DNA of 64,000 nt from Ferriphaselus sp. R-1 (GCF_000746095.1 NZ_JQKP01000002.1:186001-250000), one strand, 5' to 3'; positions 9,225-18,821 are shown, counted from the stretch's first letter. Made by a program: numbers and translations. Notes: generated by a model not told the origin, from the sequence alone.

Positions 9225-10163
9225 TTATCGTTCTTTCCTGAAAACGAGCATCATGTGATCCTGTGAGCTCATCCAATAAGGAGGAGCCATCTCCAAGCCC
9301 GGATAGCGGGCCAAATCTATTTGCCCGAAGCCCCGCCTGCGCAAACGAGCAAATATACGGGGTGCAAATCTGAGCAGCAAATTGACGGACATTTCGTAAC
9401 CTGCCTGACGTATCCAGCTTTGGCACTTCACATGCGAAAATCTACGGGTCTCGATCAAGGCAAGGCCTAATGAAGGGGCAGCCAGCCTGGCCCAGGTTGG
9501 GCTGATAAAGGAGATATGCTCGGCAATATGACAATACCAATAGCGCGCGCCCATCAGTCTCCAACTAGGTGCCTCTGTATTGCCCGTGGTAACGATGATG
9601 AAGCCCCCGGGTCTAACCACCTCCAACAAAGACTTCAGGAATTTTCGCGGGTCGGGACTATGCTCGATGACATCGACGGCCAGAACCACGTCAGGTGCCG
9701 GGTCAAGCTTGGGCAAGGTGGCAAAATCCCCCCCCACGATCTCAACTCCCTTGGCTTGTGCTCTCCGCGCTGCCTCGGGGTGAATCTCGACTCCGGCACG
9801 CCGGTAGTCCCTCCCCAGGCTCTCCAACAAACGGCCATCAAAACATCCGACATCCAGCAGATAGTGGGCATCCTTCCTGGAAGACAACCACTCGCTGATA
9901 AGCTGCCAATCATTGCGCTCTGAGGAAGCATCCGGCCAGCTTTCTTCGTTCCCGGCACGATACAGCTCGTTCAGTTCTTCCTCGCTTAGCCGAGGCGCCC
10001 TGAAATACAACTCACACCGACAGCATCGGAACAGGCTTCCTCCGCTCAACTCACGTTCGAGCATTCTGCCGGCGAATGTGCTACTCGGCGGAATCTGACC
10101 CAGATTCCGTACCTCGGCAGAGGCACAGCTGGGGCAAACGATACTCACTGAATTACTTTGCAT
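9225..10163 (-). CDS. class I SAM-dependent methyltransferase with N-terminal zinc-ribbon
   Basis: The protein has 312 residues. The N-terminus has paired cysteines, CPSC at 10-13 and CCRC in the 40s, suggesting a small zinc ribbon such as those found in sugar C-methyltransferases and related two-domain enzymes. The core follows with YLLDVGCFDGRLLESLG (motif I), VVLAVDVIEHSPDP and VVRPGGFIIVTTGN. The substrate is probably a nucleotide sugar or glycan. Its ATG is 44 bp after the acetyltransferase stop, and its TAA sits 4 bp before the ligase/polymerase start. Confidence 0.85.
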   Translation of the reverse strand: MQSNSVSIVCPSCASAEVRNLGQIPPSSTFAGRMLERELSGGSLFRCCRCELYFRAPRLSEEELNELYRAGNEESWPDASSERNDWQLISEWLSSRKDAHYLLDVGCFDGRLLESLGRDYRRAGVEIHPEAARRAQAKGVEIVGGDFATLPKLDPAPDVVLAVDVIEHSPDPRKFLKSLLEVVRPGGFIIVTTGNTEAPSWRLMGARYWYCHIAEHISFISPTWARLAAPSLGLALIETRRFSHVKCQSWIRQAGYEMSVNLLLRFAPRIFARLRRRGFGQIDLARYPGLEMAPPYWMSSQDHMMLVFRKER

Positions 10164-10207
10164 TATTCAATATTCCAATTCCAGACGACCTGCGCCACGA
10201 TCACAAA

Positions 10208-10741
10208 TCACCCTTGCCCGGGGCCATCAAGGAGCTTGGATACTCTGGCCGGGGTGCCCTTGACCAGGGTATTACACGGGACATCGCGAGTAACCACACT
10301 ACCGGCGGCAATGACACTGTTCTCACCAACCGTTACGCCGGGAAGTATTATCGCGCCGCTTCCAATCCATACGTTATCGCCGATCACAACGGGCGCAAAG
10401 ACGTTTGTGCGCCTGGTCGCAGGGTCAACGAGGTGTGTTTGAGAGGTAATCGCCGTATGGGAAGCGATCATCACCGAATTGCCTATGGTTACCTCACCCC
10501 CACCCCATATATGGGCAAACTCGGCTATGCTAACATCATCCCCCAAGCTGACCTTTCCCGGGCAATGTATGACCACATTGGGGTATATCTGACAACCTCG
10601 CCCCATCTGCTGCAAATAGGAACGCCAATAGGCCCGCCGACTCAAGGACACGCATCGACCAATCAGCGGCAACCTGTAAGGGGCTCTAGCCAGCTTAAGC
10701 ATCAGGGCAAGAGTCCGCTCCATGCGATCTACCAAGCTCAT
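10208..10741 (-). CDS. hexapeptide-repeat (LbH) acetyltransferase
   Basis: This is a 177-residue left-handed beta-helix protein. Repeats such as VSLGDDVSIAEFAHIWGGGEVTIGN and VVIGDNVWIGSGAIILPGVTVGENSVIAAGSVV are followed by VPCNTLVKGTPARV, the C-terminal signature of the maltose/galactoside acetyltransferase group. It resembles the second acetyltransferase of this operon (2915-3484) in layout, so the repeat unit may carry more than one acetyl group. The start overlaps the flippase stop (ATGA at 10738-10741). Confidence 0.87.
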   Translation of the reverse strand: MSLVDRMERTLALMLKLARAPYRLPLIGRCVSLSRRAYWRSYLQQMGRGCQIYPNVVIHCPGKVSLGDDVSIAEFAHIWGGGEVTIGNSVMIASHTAITSQTHLVDPATRRTNVFAPVVIGDNVWIGSGAIILPGVTVGENSVIAAGSVVTRDVPCNTLVKGTPARVSKLLDGPGQG

Positions 10742-12222
10742 TTGCTCAATGCACCCTTTCTGGCACGCATCAGAATCTCCTTAACCAAGGGCTGATAAGC
10801 CATTCCCGCGATAGTTGCCAACAATACAAGTACCAAAACTACCGGACTCAGCACCTCGTGGCCTCCCGTAGCTATCATGACCAACAACAGCCCCAGATAC
10901 ATGAGCAATGAAACAGGCCTCATGCTCGACAGTATATCCGACACCGTCATCTGGACTCCCGAAAGGTATATGTGACGCCGGTATACCGCAATCACGTTGT
11001 ATATACAGGCAATCAGCAAGCCAAATGCCGCACCAACCAGACCGAACATGGGTATCAGCAACCCTGACATCAGGATGTTCGTCACCGACAGGGTGGCTTG
11101 GGCACGAAAGATGAATCGAAGATCTTCGCGACCGATCAAGCTAATATACAAAGGTGTCACCAGCAACATCCCAAGGTTGGACACCGTCGCGATGGCATAA
11201 AAGAACATGATCTGCTGAGGGTCGATTTTGACCCAGTTGTGAGCCACCCAGGCCAGAAATGCCGCCCCTACCACATGGACCGCCAGTATCGGTATCGTGG
11301 CCAAGGTAACTACTCTCAGATATGCACGGCCCAAAGCCGCACCACCCTCATTGGCCATATGCAGGAATACGCGCATCGCTGCGCCAAAGAGTCCCTGTAT
11401 CCCCCATATCACCTTCATTGCAAGATCGTATGTGGTCACAGCCACGGAACCAACAAAGTGTGCCAATAGCATTTTGTTGAGTGGCTCCAAGAAAAGATTC
11501 ATCAGGGTGGCCGCCTGCAACACGCCCCCCGCACGCAATATGTTACGTACCGCGACGATGGGCGATACACTCCCTGCGTTGTAGCCACAATGCAGCCCCA
11601 TCCGGAAGCGCCTAAGGACGAACAAAACGAGCAGATCCACGCTGGCCGACAAGCACAAAAGCCGCAAATACCCCATCCCACTCAAAGCCCCGTGGACAAA
11701 GTAAAGGTACGCTAACCCCATCAGCAGCACGAGGGGGCCGAACAGTTGTGCCTTCATGGCTCGATCCAGACGCCCGGAAGCCTCGATAAGTGCCGATTGC
11801 CATGCTGACAACATCTGGACACCAGTCAACAGTGCCATGAACATGATCGCGCCCTGAACCCCCTGCAGGCCAAGTTGCGCAGGCTCCAAATGCAAAAGCA
11901 CGGGGGATAACCAGAACACGCCGACCGCAAGGACAACCAATATCAACAATGCAAGCCCCGTCAGCAGTCCCGCCGAGGCCAGGATGTTCCCGCGCCCTTC
12001 AAGTCCCTGCTTATCGACCGCCATCAGCTGGGCCACCATAACGGTGTACACGCTGGTTCCCAGTGACAAGTAGAGCGCAAAAATCGACAACAAGGTTGCC
12101 AACAATCCATACTGCTCGATGCCGACCAGCCTGACCGCCAGCAAGGAGTTTGCAAGCCCGGAAGCCGCACGGAATGCGGTTATCGCTCCGCTCCAACCCG
12201 CATTTCTGAAATGACCACTCAC
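10738..12222 (-). CDS. polysaccharide flippase (Wzx/MATE-like, MVF superfamily)
   Basis: The protein has 494 residues and 12-14 hydrophobic segments along its whole length, with no soluble domain. The N-terminal amphipathic start (WSGAITAFRAASGLANSLLAVRLVGIEQYGLLA) is typical of the polysaccharide-biosynthesis/Wzx family. It would flip the undecaprenyl-linked repeat unit to the periplasmic side, where the Wzy/WaaL-type protein encoded downstream acts. The only reasonable start is a GTG at 12222. The stop overlaps the acetyltransferase start (ATGA). Confidence 0.87.
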   Translation of the reverse strand: MSGHFRNAGWSGAITAFRAASGLANSLLAVRLVGIEQYGLLATLLSIFALYLSLGTSVYTVMVAQLMAVDKQGLEGRGNILASAGLLTGLALLILVVLAVGVFWLSPVLLHLEPAQLGLQGVQGAIMFMALLTGVQMLSAWQSALIEASGRLDRAMKAQLFGPLVLLMGLAYLYFVHGALSGMGYLRLLCLSASVDLLVLFVLRRFRMGLHCGYNAGSVSPIVAVRNILRAGGVLQAATLMNLFLEPLNKMLLAHFVGSVAVTTYDLAMKVIWGIQGLFGAAMRVFLHMANEGGAALGRAYLRVVTLATIPILAVHVVGAAFLAWVAHNWVKIDPQQIMFFYAIATVSNLGMLLVTPLYISLIGREDLRFIFRAQATLSVTNILMSGLLIPMFGLVGAAFGLLIACIYNVIAVYRRHIYLSGVQMTVSDILSSMRPVSLLMYLGLLLVMIATGGHEVLSPVVLVLVLLATIAGMAYQPLVKEILMRARKGALSK

Positions 12223-12250
12223 GACCGATCTTCAGGCGAGCCGTCGCTCC

Positions 12251-13000
12251 CTAAACTCCCTTGCTTGCCACAGTTGCCGCAGGCACAAAAATCGCGTCAG
12301 CCCACATCAGCTCGTTCGACTCGCCATAGTGCAACCCGCACAGCGTATGCAATTTGAATCCACGCTCAAGCATCAAATTCAGAATGTCAGGGAAGCCATG
12401 GGCCCCTTGATACAGCTCCACGAACAACACCTCGACGAGGACCACCTTCGCCTTTTTCAGGGTATCAGATGCCCCCTTCAGGGCAAGGTAGTCATAGCCC
12501 TGCAAGTCCAACTTCAGCACATCGACGCGGTCTATCGCGCTCTTTCTGCAGAAGTCGTCTATCGTCACAACTTCGACATCCACTTGCTCGACGAGCTGGC
12601 AAAGTGTCTTCAGGTCCGCCTGCAGGCTGTCGGAGGCGGGCAGTAGAGAGTTGGTCGGCTTGGATGCGTTGAGATTGAATTTTGCCCAACCCGGCGTATC
12701 TCCCAGCGCCGCGCGTATGACCTTGACCTTGGCATTACCCTGAAACCGCTGCTCCAGAATCGCTCCAAGCTCGGGGTCCGGCTCAAAGCTGAAGAACCTG
12801 GCATCGGGCAGCAATGCCCCAAGCTGGTCGGGCACATCTCCAAGATGCGCCCCACCATCAAACACGACAGGATCCTTGCACCCCACCAGGCTAGCTACTA
12901 TTCGATACGACTCATCTTCCGGCAAATATACCCGGCTCGATTGCCTTACCGCGATGATGCCCATACGCTTGAGCAGAGCCTTTATCCAAATATTCAGCAT
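12251..13000 (-). CDS. FkbM-family methyltransferase
   Basis: This is a 249-residue FkbM-type SAM methyltransferase. VVFDGGAHLGDVPDQL (motif I), FFSFEPDPELGAIL and the strongly conserved TIDDFCRKSAIDRVDVLKLDLQGYD are all present, and VVLVEVLFVELYQG follows. FkbM enzymes O-methylate sugars or polyketides; in polysaccharide operons they usually methylate a sugar hydroxyl. The ATG start at 13000 is the natural one, and a 28-base spacer separates the stop from the flippase start. Confidence 0.88.
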   Translation of the reverse strand: MLNIWIKALLKRMGIIAVRQSSRVYLPEDESYRIVASLVGCKDPVVFDGGAHLGDVPDQLGALLPDARFFSFEPDPELGAILEQRFQGNAKVKVIRAALGDTPGWAKFNLNASKPTNSLLPASDSLQADLKTLCQLVEQVDVEVVTIDDFCRKSAIDRVDVLKLDLQGYDYLALKGASDTLKKAKVVLVEVLFVELYQGAHGFPDILNLMLERGFKLHTLCGLHYGESNELMWADAIFVPAATVASKGV

Positions 13001-13030
13001 AGTGTCCCAAACTTAGAATTAAGATGATTC

Positions 13031-13058
13031 GGCAGGAGCTGTCAGCGCAGCCCCTGCC
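13031..13058 (-). other. imperfect hairpin between hydrolase and FkbM genes
   Basis: In the 89-bp gap between the hydrolase stop and the FkbM start, an interrupted inverted repeat can form a hairpin: GGCAGG and GCTG on one side, CAGC and CCTGCC on the other. On the transcribed strand it is followed by an AT-rich stretch but no clean T-run, so it is at most a weak or leaky terminator or a processing site within the operon. Confidence 0.35.
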
Positions 13059-13089
13059 AAATGCAGACCAACGAACTTGATCAGAGCAG

Positions 13090-14202
13090 CTAAGCCAAGC
13101 TCTTCTGGAGCCAAGCTGTCGCCTCGATCCCTTCGACCTCGTGCCCCCCCTTGAAGGTGCCAAGAATCAAGGCAGCCGGAGAACCCTTTTCGCGATATTT
13201 AGCGCGGAACTTATTTATCAGGCCTTGCATATACATGGTTTCCAAAGGGTTCGGCAGCAAACCGTGATCTTCCACCCCCACCTCAAAATACAGCGGCGCA
13301 CGATACGTTAACGAAGCAATATTGGGAATCAGGAAAGGCCTGATTCCATTCATCATCCAAAGATAGCCCGGCATCAGTTTGCCATAGTTCAGGCTCATGT
13401 CCCTTGAAACTAGGTACTCCGTATCGTCCACAAAGTCACCACACAGCACCGTTGGCCAGCTTTCTCCGCGAGCCGCCAATAGGTGGAGCGTCAAGTAAAC
13501 CCCGCCCGAAACCCCGTACTGCCCGACCGCCTTCGGCTTGGCCCCAACCAAGGAAGTGAACACGTCGATGCCAGCATTGAGCGAGGAGATAATCACGTGA
13601 TGAAAGGCAATACCTTGTGAGGCGAACAACGCCATCATGTTGTAAACTGAGGGCTGATTACCCGCATGTGGGACGAAGGAACACCAAACTGCAAAACCTG
13701 CCTCGGTCAGCCTTGCGCCGATTGCATTCATGTAATCCGGCACTTCGCTATTGAAGCAATGCTCAGGCGTGGTGGAGCTCCCATGCCCAAGCAGGATCAG
13801 CCCCTTGGGCTTACCAACAGGCAGTGACAAACAGCCCCGGATCGGCACGCCGCATTCCAGCTCAACCGTAACGCGCTTGAGTTGCCACCCACCTCGCACC
13901 GGAAGATTCTCCGTCACCAGAGTGGACTTGTTGATCGCGTATAGCCGATCCTTGTTCCCAAACAGCAGGTGTGCCTCTGGCTGCAAAAGGCTACCTGTAG
14001 GGGCAACCTCACGGAAGCGCTTTTGCCGTGCATACACGAAGAGGCTATCGATATATGCGCGGTACCCGAGCACATTGAAATCGTTATCGAAACACTTCAT
14101 CGGAAAGCAACTCGATTCAGCTTTGGGCTGGGCCGCCCCAGCCGCCGTAGACCCCAAGCACAATTGGGCTGCCAAGAACTTCAGCACACTCCGCCGGTTC
14201 AT
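13090..14202 (-). CDS. Tat-exported alpha/beta hydrolase
   Basis: This is a 370-residue predicted periplasmic hydrolase. The N-terminus MNRRSVLKFLAAQLCLG followed by AGA matches a twin-arginine signal (RR-x-x-L-K). The mature part has an oxyanion-region LILLGHGSS near 135-143, a nucleophile elbow YGVSGG with Ser232, an acidic residue in VGVEDHG (Asp311 or Glu310) and His353 in GGHEVEG. This is a complete alpha/beta-hydrolase triad. An exported esterase inside a glycan operon could deacylate the mature polysaccharide or remodel its acetyl groups. The start overlaps the upstream methyltransferase stop (ATGA). The substrate is inferred only from context. Confidence 0.8.
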   Translation of the reverse strand: MNRRSVLKFLAAQLCLGSTAAGAAQPKAESSCFPMKCFDNDFNVLGYRAYIDSLFVYARQKRFREVAPTGSLLQPEAHLLFGNKDRLYAINKSTLVTENLPVRGGWQLKRVTVELECGVPIRGCLSLPVGKPKGLILLGHGSSTTPEHCFNSEVPDYMNAIGARLTEAGFAVWCSFVPHAGNQPSVYNMMALFASQGIAFHHVIISSLNAGIDVFTSLVGAKPKAVGQYGVSGGVYLTLHLLAARGESWPTVLCGDFVDDTEYLVSRDMSLNYGKLMPGYLWMMNGIRPFLIPNIASLTYRAPLYFEVGVEDHGLLPNPLETMYMQGLINKFRAKYREKGSPAALILGTFKGGHEVEGIEATAWLQKSLA

Positions 14203-14825
14203 GGTTTGCTCATCCGACCATGAATGGGCTTAACGAGCTCCGCATGTAAATATACTTCGTCACTTCGGGTGTTGATTCCATCCAGCTCTGGATATTTCGA
14301 TCTGTCGCCCTCGACAAAATGCGTATCAAAGCCGATGTGAGCGGCAACCGCACGCAATGTGCCCTTTGAAAAGAAATGGATATGACTAGAGCTGGAGTAA
14401 GCCTCCTCGCGTCCAACCTCAAAACCACTGAAATCCTGTTTACGATAATGCTTGGTAAGTACTTTATCCAAGTCCGGCGTGGTTATCCGCAGAACCCCGC
14501 CGGGAGCAAGCGTCCGATATGCCTCTACCAGGAACATCATGGCAGATGCTTGATCTACATGCTCGATGAAATCCTCGCTGAATGCGAATGTAAATGAGTT
14601 GTCAGGGAATGGATGACGCTCGACCAGATTGACGTACATATAGTTCTCTGGACCGTTCGCAATAATGTCGACATTCAACCAACCATCCAGATATACACGA
14701 CCACTTCCGTAATGGATCTTCGAGTACTTGGGGGCAACTTGCGCCACCGGCGGTATGGCTCTTGGGCTGCGGTGAATCTCATAACCAGCGGCCTTCAGTG
14801 TGTTTATGACGAGCTTTTTGAGCAT
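14199..14825 (-). CDS. SAM-dependent methyltransferase (predicted)
   Basis: The protein has about 208 residues. It follows the pattern of small glycan-cluster methyltransferases: IHYGSGRVYLDGWLNVDI at the motif I position, FPDNSFTFAFSEDFIEHVD, and AYRTLAPGGVLRITTPDLD. Motif I is degenerate (GSGRVYLDG rather than GxGxG), which is usual in this subgroup. I place the start at the ATG at 14825, with AAGGA nine bases upstream. A TTG at 14834 that overlaps the ugd stop is an alternative. The C-terminus ends in an ATGA overlap with the hydrolase gene. Confidence 0.8.
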   Translation of the reverse strand: MLKKLVINTLKAAGYEIHRSPRAIPPVAQVAPKYSKIHYGSGRVYLDGWLNVDIIANGPENYMYVNLVERHPFPDNSFTFAFSEDFIEHVDQASAMMFLVEAYRTLAPGGVLRITTPDLDKVLTKHYRKQDFSGFEVGREEAYSSSSHIHFFSKGTLRAVAAHIGFDTHFVEGDRSKYPELDGINTRSDEVYLHAELVKPIHGRMSKP

Positions 14826-14830
14826 GACTC

Positions 14831-15997
14831 TCAATCCTTGCCGAACAGATCACGGCTGTAAATCTTGCCTTCCACTTCCCGAATGTCATCTGTGATGCGG
14901 TTGGCGACGATGACATCGGCTTCCTGCTTGAACTGGGCGAGGTCGTTCACCACGCGCGAGTTGAAGAAGGTCGGTTCGTGCAGGGCGGGCTCGTACACGA
15001 TGACTTCGACACCCTTGGCCTTGATGCGCTTCATGATGCCCTGGATGCTGGAGGCGCGGAAGTTGTCCGAGCCGCTCTTCATCACCAATCTATGGATGCC
15101 GACGACCTTAGGCTTGCGCTTCAGGATGTCGAAGGCGATGAAGTCCTTGCGTGTGGAGTTGGCCTCGACAATCGCGTGGATCAGGTTCTGCGGAACATCG
15201 CTGTAGTTGGCCAGCAGTTGCTTGGTGTCCTTCGGCAGGCAGTAGCCGCCGTAGCCGAACGAGGGGTTGTTGTAGTGATCGCCGATGCGCGGGTCGAGGC
15301 ATACGCCTTCGATGATCTGCTTGGTATCCAGACCGTGGGTGGCAGCGTAGGTGTCGAGTTCGTTGAAGTAGGCCACGCGCATCGCCAGGAAGGTGTTGGC
15401 GAACAGTTTGATGGCTTCGGCTTCGGTGGAGTCGGTGAACAGCACCGGGATGTCTTGCTTGACCGCACCCTGCTGAAACAGGGCGGCAAACACTTGGGCA
15501 CGCTGGGAGCGCTCGCCGATCACGATGCGTGAGGGGTGCAGATTGTCGTACAAGGCTCGACCTTCGCGCAGGAATTCGGGCGAGAAGATCAGGTTGTCGC
15601 AACCGAACTGCGCGCGCGCTTTGACCGTGTAACCCACCGGGATGGTCGATTTGATGATCATCACCGCTTGCGGGTTGATCGCCAGCACGTCACCGATCAC
15701 AGCTTCTATGGAGCGGGTGTTGAAGTAGTTGGTCTCGGGGTCGTAGTCGGTGGGCGTGGCGATGATGACGTAATCCGCGCCAGTGTAGGCCTCGACCTTG
15801 TCCATCGTCGCCTTGAAGTTGAGCGCCTTGTGGCTCAGGTAGTCTTCGATCTCGACATCTTCGATGGGCGACTGCTTGCGGTTGAGCATCGCCACCTTCT
15901 CGGGGACGATGTCGAGCGCCACCACTTCGTGGTGTTGGGCCAGCAAAATGGCGTTGGAAAGCCCGACGTAGCCGGTACCTGCGATGGCGATTTTCAT
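14831..15997 (-). CDS. ugd: UDP-glucose 6-dehydrogenase
   Basis: This is a 388-residue enzyme, the length of the E. coli-type Ugd. It has the NAD-binding [14 protein letters not shown] at the N-terminus, the TPTDYD and SPEFLREG segments, and the catalytic Cys253 in [12 protein letters not shown]. It oxidises UDP-glucose twice to UDP-glucuronate in the cytoplasm. The uronic acid is a likely component of the polysaccharide and a possible substrate for the AsnB-type enzyme downstream. Its ATG overlaps the fcl stop (ATGA at 15994-15997). Confidence 0.95.
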   Translation of the reverse strand: MKIAIAGTGYVGLSNAILLAQHHEVVALDIVPEKVAMLNRKQSPIEDVEIEDYLSHKALNFKATMDKVEAYTGADYVIIATPTDYDPETNYFNTRSIEAVIGDVLAINPQAVMIIKSTIPVGYTVKARAQFGCDNLIFSPEFLREGRALYDNLHPSRIVIGERSQRAQVFAALFQQGAVKQDIPVLFTDSTEAEAIKLFANTFLAMRVAYFNELDTYAATHGLDTKQIIEGVCLDPRIGDHYNNPSFGYGGYCLPKDTKQLLANYSDVPQNLIHAIVEANSTRKDFIAFDILKRKPKVVGIHRLVMKSGSDNFRASSIQGIMKRIKAKGVEVIVYEPALHEPTFFNSRVVNDLAQFKQEADVIVANRITDDIREVEGKIYSRDLFGKD

Positions 15998-16950
15998 AGT
16001 TTGCTCAGCATATCTTGGTAGGACCGCGCGATGCCGTCTCTCAGTTGCATCTGGCGCTTCCAGCCCAGCGCGTTGATGCGACCGACATCCATCAGTTTGC
16101 GCAGGGTGCCGTCGGGTTTGCTGGTGTCGAAGGTGAGTTTGCCGGTGAAGCCGACGACTTCGGCGACCAGTTCGGCCAGTTCGCGGATTGAGAGGTCTTC
16201 GCCGCAGCCGATGTTGACCAGCGGCGGAGAGGCCTCATTGAACAGGGAACTGAGTTGCGCTTCAGGTTGTTCGAGCAGGAACAGGCAGGCATCGGCCATG
16301 TCGTCGCTGTACAGGAACTCACGCTTCGGGGTGCCGGTGCCCCACACCACGACTTCTTTGGCTCCGCTCTGCTTGGCTTCGTGCATCTTGCGGATCAACG
16401 CAGGCAGGACGTGGGAGTTGTTGAGGTCGTAGTTGTCGTTGGGGCCGTACAGGTTGGTGGGCATGGCGGCCATGAATCTTGTACCGTATTGCCGGTTGTA
16501 GCTGTGGCACATCTCGATACCGGCGATCTTGGCCAAGGCGTACGGACGGTTGGTCGGCTCCAGCGGGCCGGTGAGCAGGCAGTCTTCCTTCATCGGCTGG
16601 GGAGCTGCCTTGGGATAGATGCAGGAGGAGCCCAGGAACAGCAGGCGCTGGACGTTGTTCTGCCAAGCGCTGTGGATGATGTTGCTTTGGATGACCAGGT
16701 TGTCGTGGATGAATTCCGCCGGGTAGGTGTTGTTGGCGTAGATGCCGCCCACCCGGGCGGCGGCCAGCAGGACGTAGTCGGGCTGTTCCTCGGCAAAGAA
16801 GCGGGCGACGGCGGCCTGGTCACGCAGCTCCAGGTCGGCATGAGTGCGTGTGACCAGGTTGGTGTAGCCCCGCGCTTGCAGGCGCCGCACCAAGGCTGAG
16901 CCCACGAGTCCGCGATGGCCGGCGATGTAGATCTTGCTGTCCGGTTGCAT
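15994..16950 (-). CDS. fcl: GDP-L-fucose synthase
   Basis: This is a 318-residue extended SDR with [14 protein letters not shown] at the N-terminus, [14 protein letters not shown], and the catalytic GSSCIYP with Tyr137-x3-Lys141 (YALAK). It converts GDP-4-keto-6-deoxymannose to GDP-L-fucose by epimerisation and NADPH reduction. It lies directly after gmd (9-bp gap), so the pair forms the complete GDP-fucose branch from GDP-mannose. Reductases of the same family can make GDP-colitose or other sugars, but the sequence fits the Fcl/WcaG group well. Confidence 0.92.
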   Translation of the reverse strand: MQPDSKIYIAGHRGLVGSALVRRLQARGYTNLVTRTHADLELRDQAAVARFFAEEQPDYVLLAAARVGGIYANNTYPAEFIHDNLVIQSNIIHSAWQNNVQRLLFLGSSCIYPKAAPQPMKEDCLLTGPLEPTNRPYALAKIAGIEMCHSYNRQYGTRFMAAMPTNLYGPNDNYDLNNSHVLPALIRKMHEAKQSGAKEVVVWGTGTPKREFLYSDDMADACLFLLEQPEAQLSSLFNEASPPLVNIGCGEDLSIRELAELVAEVVGFTGKLTFDTSKPDGTLRKLMDVGRINALGWKRQMQLRDGIARSYQDMLSKL

Positions 16951-16959
16951 CGTGACGGA

Positions 16960-18048
16960 TTACTCGTGGTAGTCCATGGCCTGGTAGCCGTGCTTCTTGA
17001 CCAGTTCGTCGCGTTCGGCGGCCTTGAGGTCTTCGCGTACCATTTCGGTCACCAGCTCCTTGAAGGTGGTGCCGGGGACCCAGCCGAGCTTTTCTTTGGC
17101 TTTGGTGGCATCGCCCAGCAGGGTTTCGACTTCAGCAGGGCGGAAGTAGCGGGGGTCAACGGCAACGATGGTCTTGCCGGTGGCGAGGTTGATGCCTTTT
17201 TCGTCTACACCGGTGCCTTCCCAGCGGATCTTGATGCCGAGCTCTTCGGCGGCAGCGTCAATGAATTCACGCACGCTGTATTGCACGCCGGTGGCAATGA
17301 CGAAGTCTTCCGGTTGCTCTTGTTGCAGCATCAGCCATTGCATTTCGACGTAGTCGCGGGCGTGGCCCCAGTCGCGCTTGGAATCGAGGTTGCCCATGAA
17401 CAGGCAGTCTTGCAGGCCGAGCTTGATGCGAGCAAGGGCGCGGGTGACTTTGCGGGTGACGAAGGTTTCGCCGCGCAGGGGGGATTCGTGATTGAACAAG
17501 ATGCCGTTGCAGGCGTAGATGCCGTAGGATTCGCGGTAGTTGACGGTGATCCAGTAGGCGTAGAGCTTGGCCACGGCATACGGGCTGCGCGGGTAGAACG
17601 GGGTGGTCTCTTTCTGCGGGATCTCTTGCACCAGCCCATACAACTCGGAGGTGGAGGCCTGGTAGAAGCGGGTCTTCTTTTCCAACCCGAGGATGCGGAT
17701 AGCTTCGAGGATGCGCAAAGCGCCCAAGGCATCGGAGTTGGCGGTGTATTCAGGTTCTTCGAACGAGACAGCAACGTGGCTCTGGGCGGCGAGGTTGTAG
17801 ATCTCGTCCGGCTGGACTTGCTGGATGATGCGAATCAGGCTGGTGGAGTCGGTCAAGTCGCCGTGATGCAAGACAAAACGGCGGTTCTTCTCGTGCGGGT
17901 CCTGGTACAAGTGGTCGATGCGGTCGGTGTTGAACAGCGACGAGCGGCGCTTGATGCCGTGCACGATGTAGCCCTTCTCCAACAACAATTCCGCCAAGTA
18001 GGCGCCGTCTTGGCCGGTCACGCCGGTGATTAGTGCGATCTTTTTCAA
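16960..18048 (-). CDS. gmd: GDP-mannose 4,6-dehydratase
   Basis: The protein is a 362-residue enzyme starting with [25 protein letters not shown], with STSELYG and Tyr157-x3-Lys161 (YAVAK) as the active site. It forms GDP-4-keto-6-deoxymannose. The start is a TTG at 18048 with AAGGA five bases before it; the frame continues upstream, but without homology to the family. It is the first gene of the polysaccharide operon seen here. The 55-bp gap to the upstream methyltransferase gene holds a perfect AATTTAAATT palindrome and may carry a promoter, although no good -35 is visible. Confidence 0.94.
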   Translation of the reverse strand: MKKIALITGVTGQDGAYLAELLLEKGYIVHGIKRRSSLFNTDRIDHLYQDPHEKNRRFVLHHGDLTDSTSLIRIIQQVQPDEIYNLAAQSHVAVSFEEPEYTANSDALGALRILEAIRILGLEKKTRFYQASTSELYGLVQEIPQKETTPFYPRSPYAVAKLYAYWITVNYRESYGIYACNGILFNHESPLRGETFVTRKVTRALARIKLGLQDCLFMGNLDSKRDWGHARDYVEMQWLMLQQEQPEDFVIATGVQYSVREFIDAAAEELGIKIRWEGTGVDEKGINLATGKTIVAVDPRYFRPAEVETLLGDATKAKEKLGWVPGTTFKELVTEMVREDLKAAERDELVKKHGYQAMDYHE

Positions 18049-18103
18049 GTGAGTCCTTAAGTGTGAATTTAAATTTCCAGCCTGCCTGAACAGACAGCGC
18101 AGG

Positions 18104-18754
18104 TCAGAACGCGAACCGTTCCGGCTGTACCGCGTTCTGCAACGGGGCGACGCAGGTTTCGAACAGGGTGGCGCTTTCATATACGCCCGGGCCTACGCAG
18201 GTGATGAGCTTGGCTTGCATCAGCGGCGCGTCACCGACGATGGCGAACAAGCGGCCACCGATGTTGAGCGCGTTCTGGAAGGCTTCGGGCAACACGGGAA
18301 CCGAGCCTGTCAGCACGATGGCATCGTAGCTGCCGCTCCAGCCGTTGGCGGCATCGCCGACTTCCAGCTTCACGTTCTCGACATGGTGCGCCGCCAGCGT
18401 CCGCGCAGCATTCGCGCTCAGCTCGGCATCGATCTCGACACTGGTGACGTGATTGGCCAGACTTGCCAGCAAGGCTGTCAGGTAGCCGCTGCCGGTGCCG
18501 ATCTCCAGCACGCGATCCGAACTCCTCAGGCGCAGATCCTGCGCTGCACGCGCTTCCAGCTTGGGCTGCCACATGGTGACACCGTGCCCCAGAGGAATCT
18601 CCATATCCATGAAAGCCAATGCCTGTTTGTCGGCGGGAACGAAACGCTCACGGCGCAGTTTCTTCAACAGGTCGAGCACCCGACCATCCAGCACATCCCA
18701 CGGACGAATTTGTTGTTCCACCATGTTGAAACGAGCGAGTTCCATATTGTTCAT
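18104..18754 (-). CDS. protein-L-isoaspartate O-methyltransferase family protein
   Basis: The protein has about 216 residues. [17 protein letters not shown] near the N-terminus is characteristic of the PCMT-like proteins of proteobacteria, and [30 protein letters not shown] is the SAM-binding motif I region. It is shorter and more divergent than canonical Pcm, so its true methyl acceptor may not be isoaspartate. Starts at 18754 and 18745 are both preceded by purine-rich sequence (GGGACAGGGG); I prefer 18754. It is transcribed from its own promoter, divergent from thiC. Confidence 0.85.
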   Translation of the reverse strand: MNNMELARFNMVEQQIRPWDVLDGRVLDLLKKLRRERFVPADKQALAFMDMEIPLGHGVTMWQPKLEARAAQDLRLRSSDRVLEIGTGSGYLTALLASLANHVTSVEIDAELSANAARTLAAHHVENVKLEVGDAANGWSGSYDAIVLTGSVPVLPEAFQNALNIGGRLFAIVGDAPLMQAKLITCVGPGVYESATLFETCVAPLQNAVQPERFAF

Positions 18755-18792
18755 CCCCTGTCCCTGTAGCGTTGGTATGTATCGAGCGGCGC

Positions 18793-18821
18793 AGTATAGC
18801 AAGCGCGGCCAGCCCGCTCAA
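18793..18821 (-). promoter_or_regulatory. sigma-70-like promoter for the PCMT-family gene
   Basis: On the minus strand TTGAGC (18816-18821) and TATACT (18793-18798) are separated by exactly 17 bases, close to the -35/-10 consensus. Transcription would start near 18786, about 30 bases before the gene. An inverted repeat ATCGGG-tattg-CCCGAT (18821-18837) lies immediately upstream, between the two divergent promoters. Confidence 0.6.
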
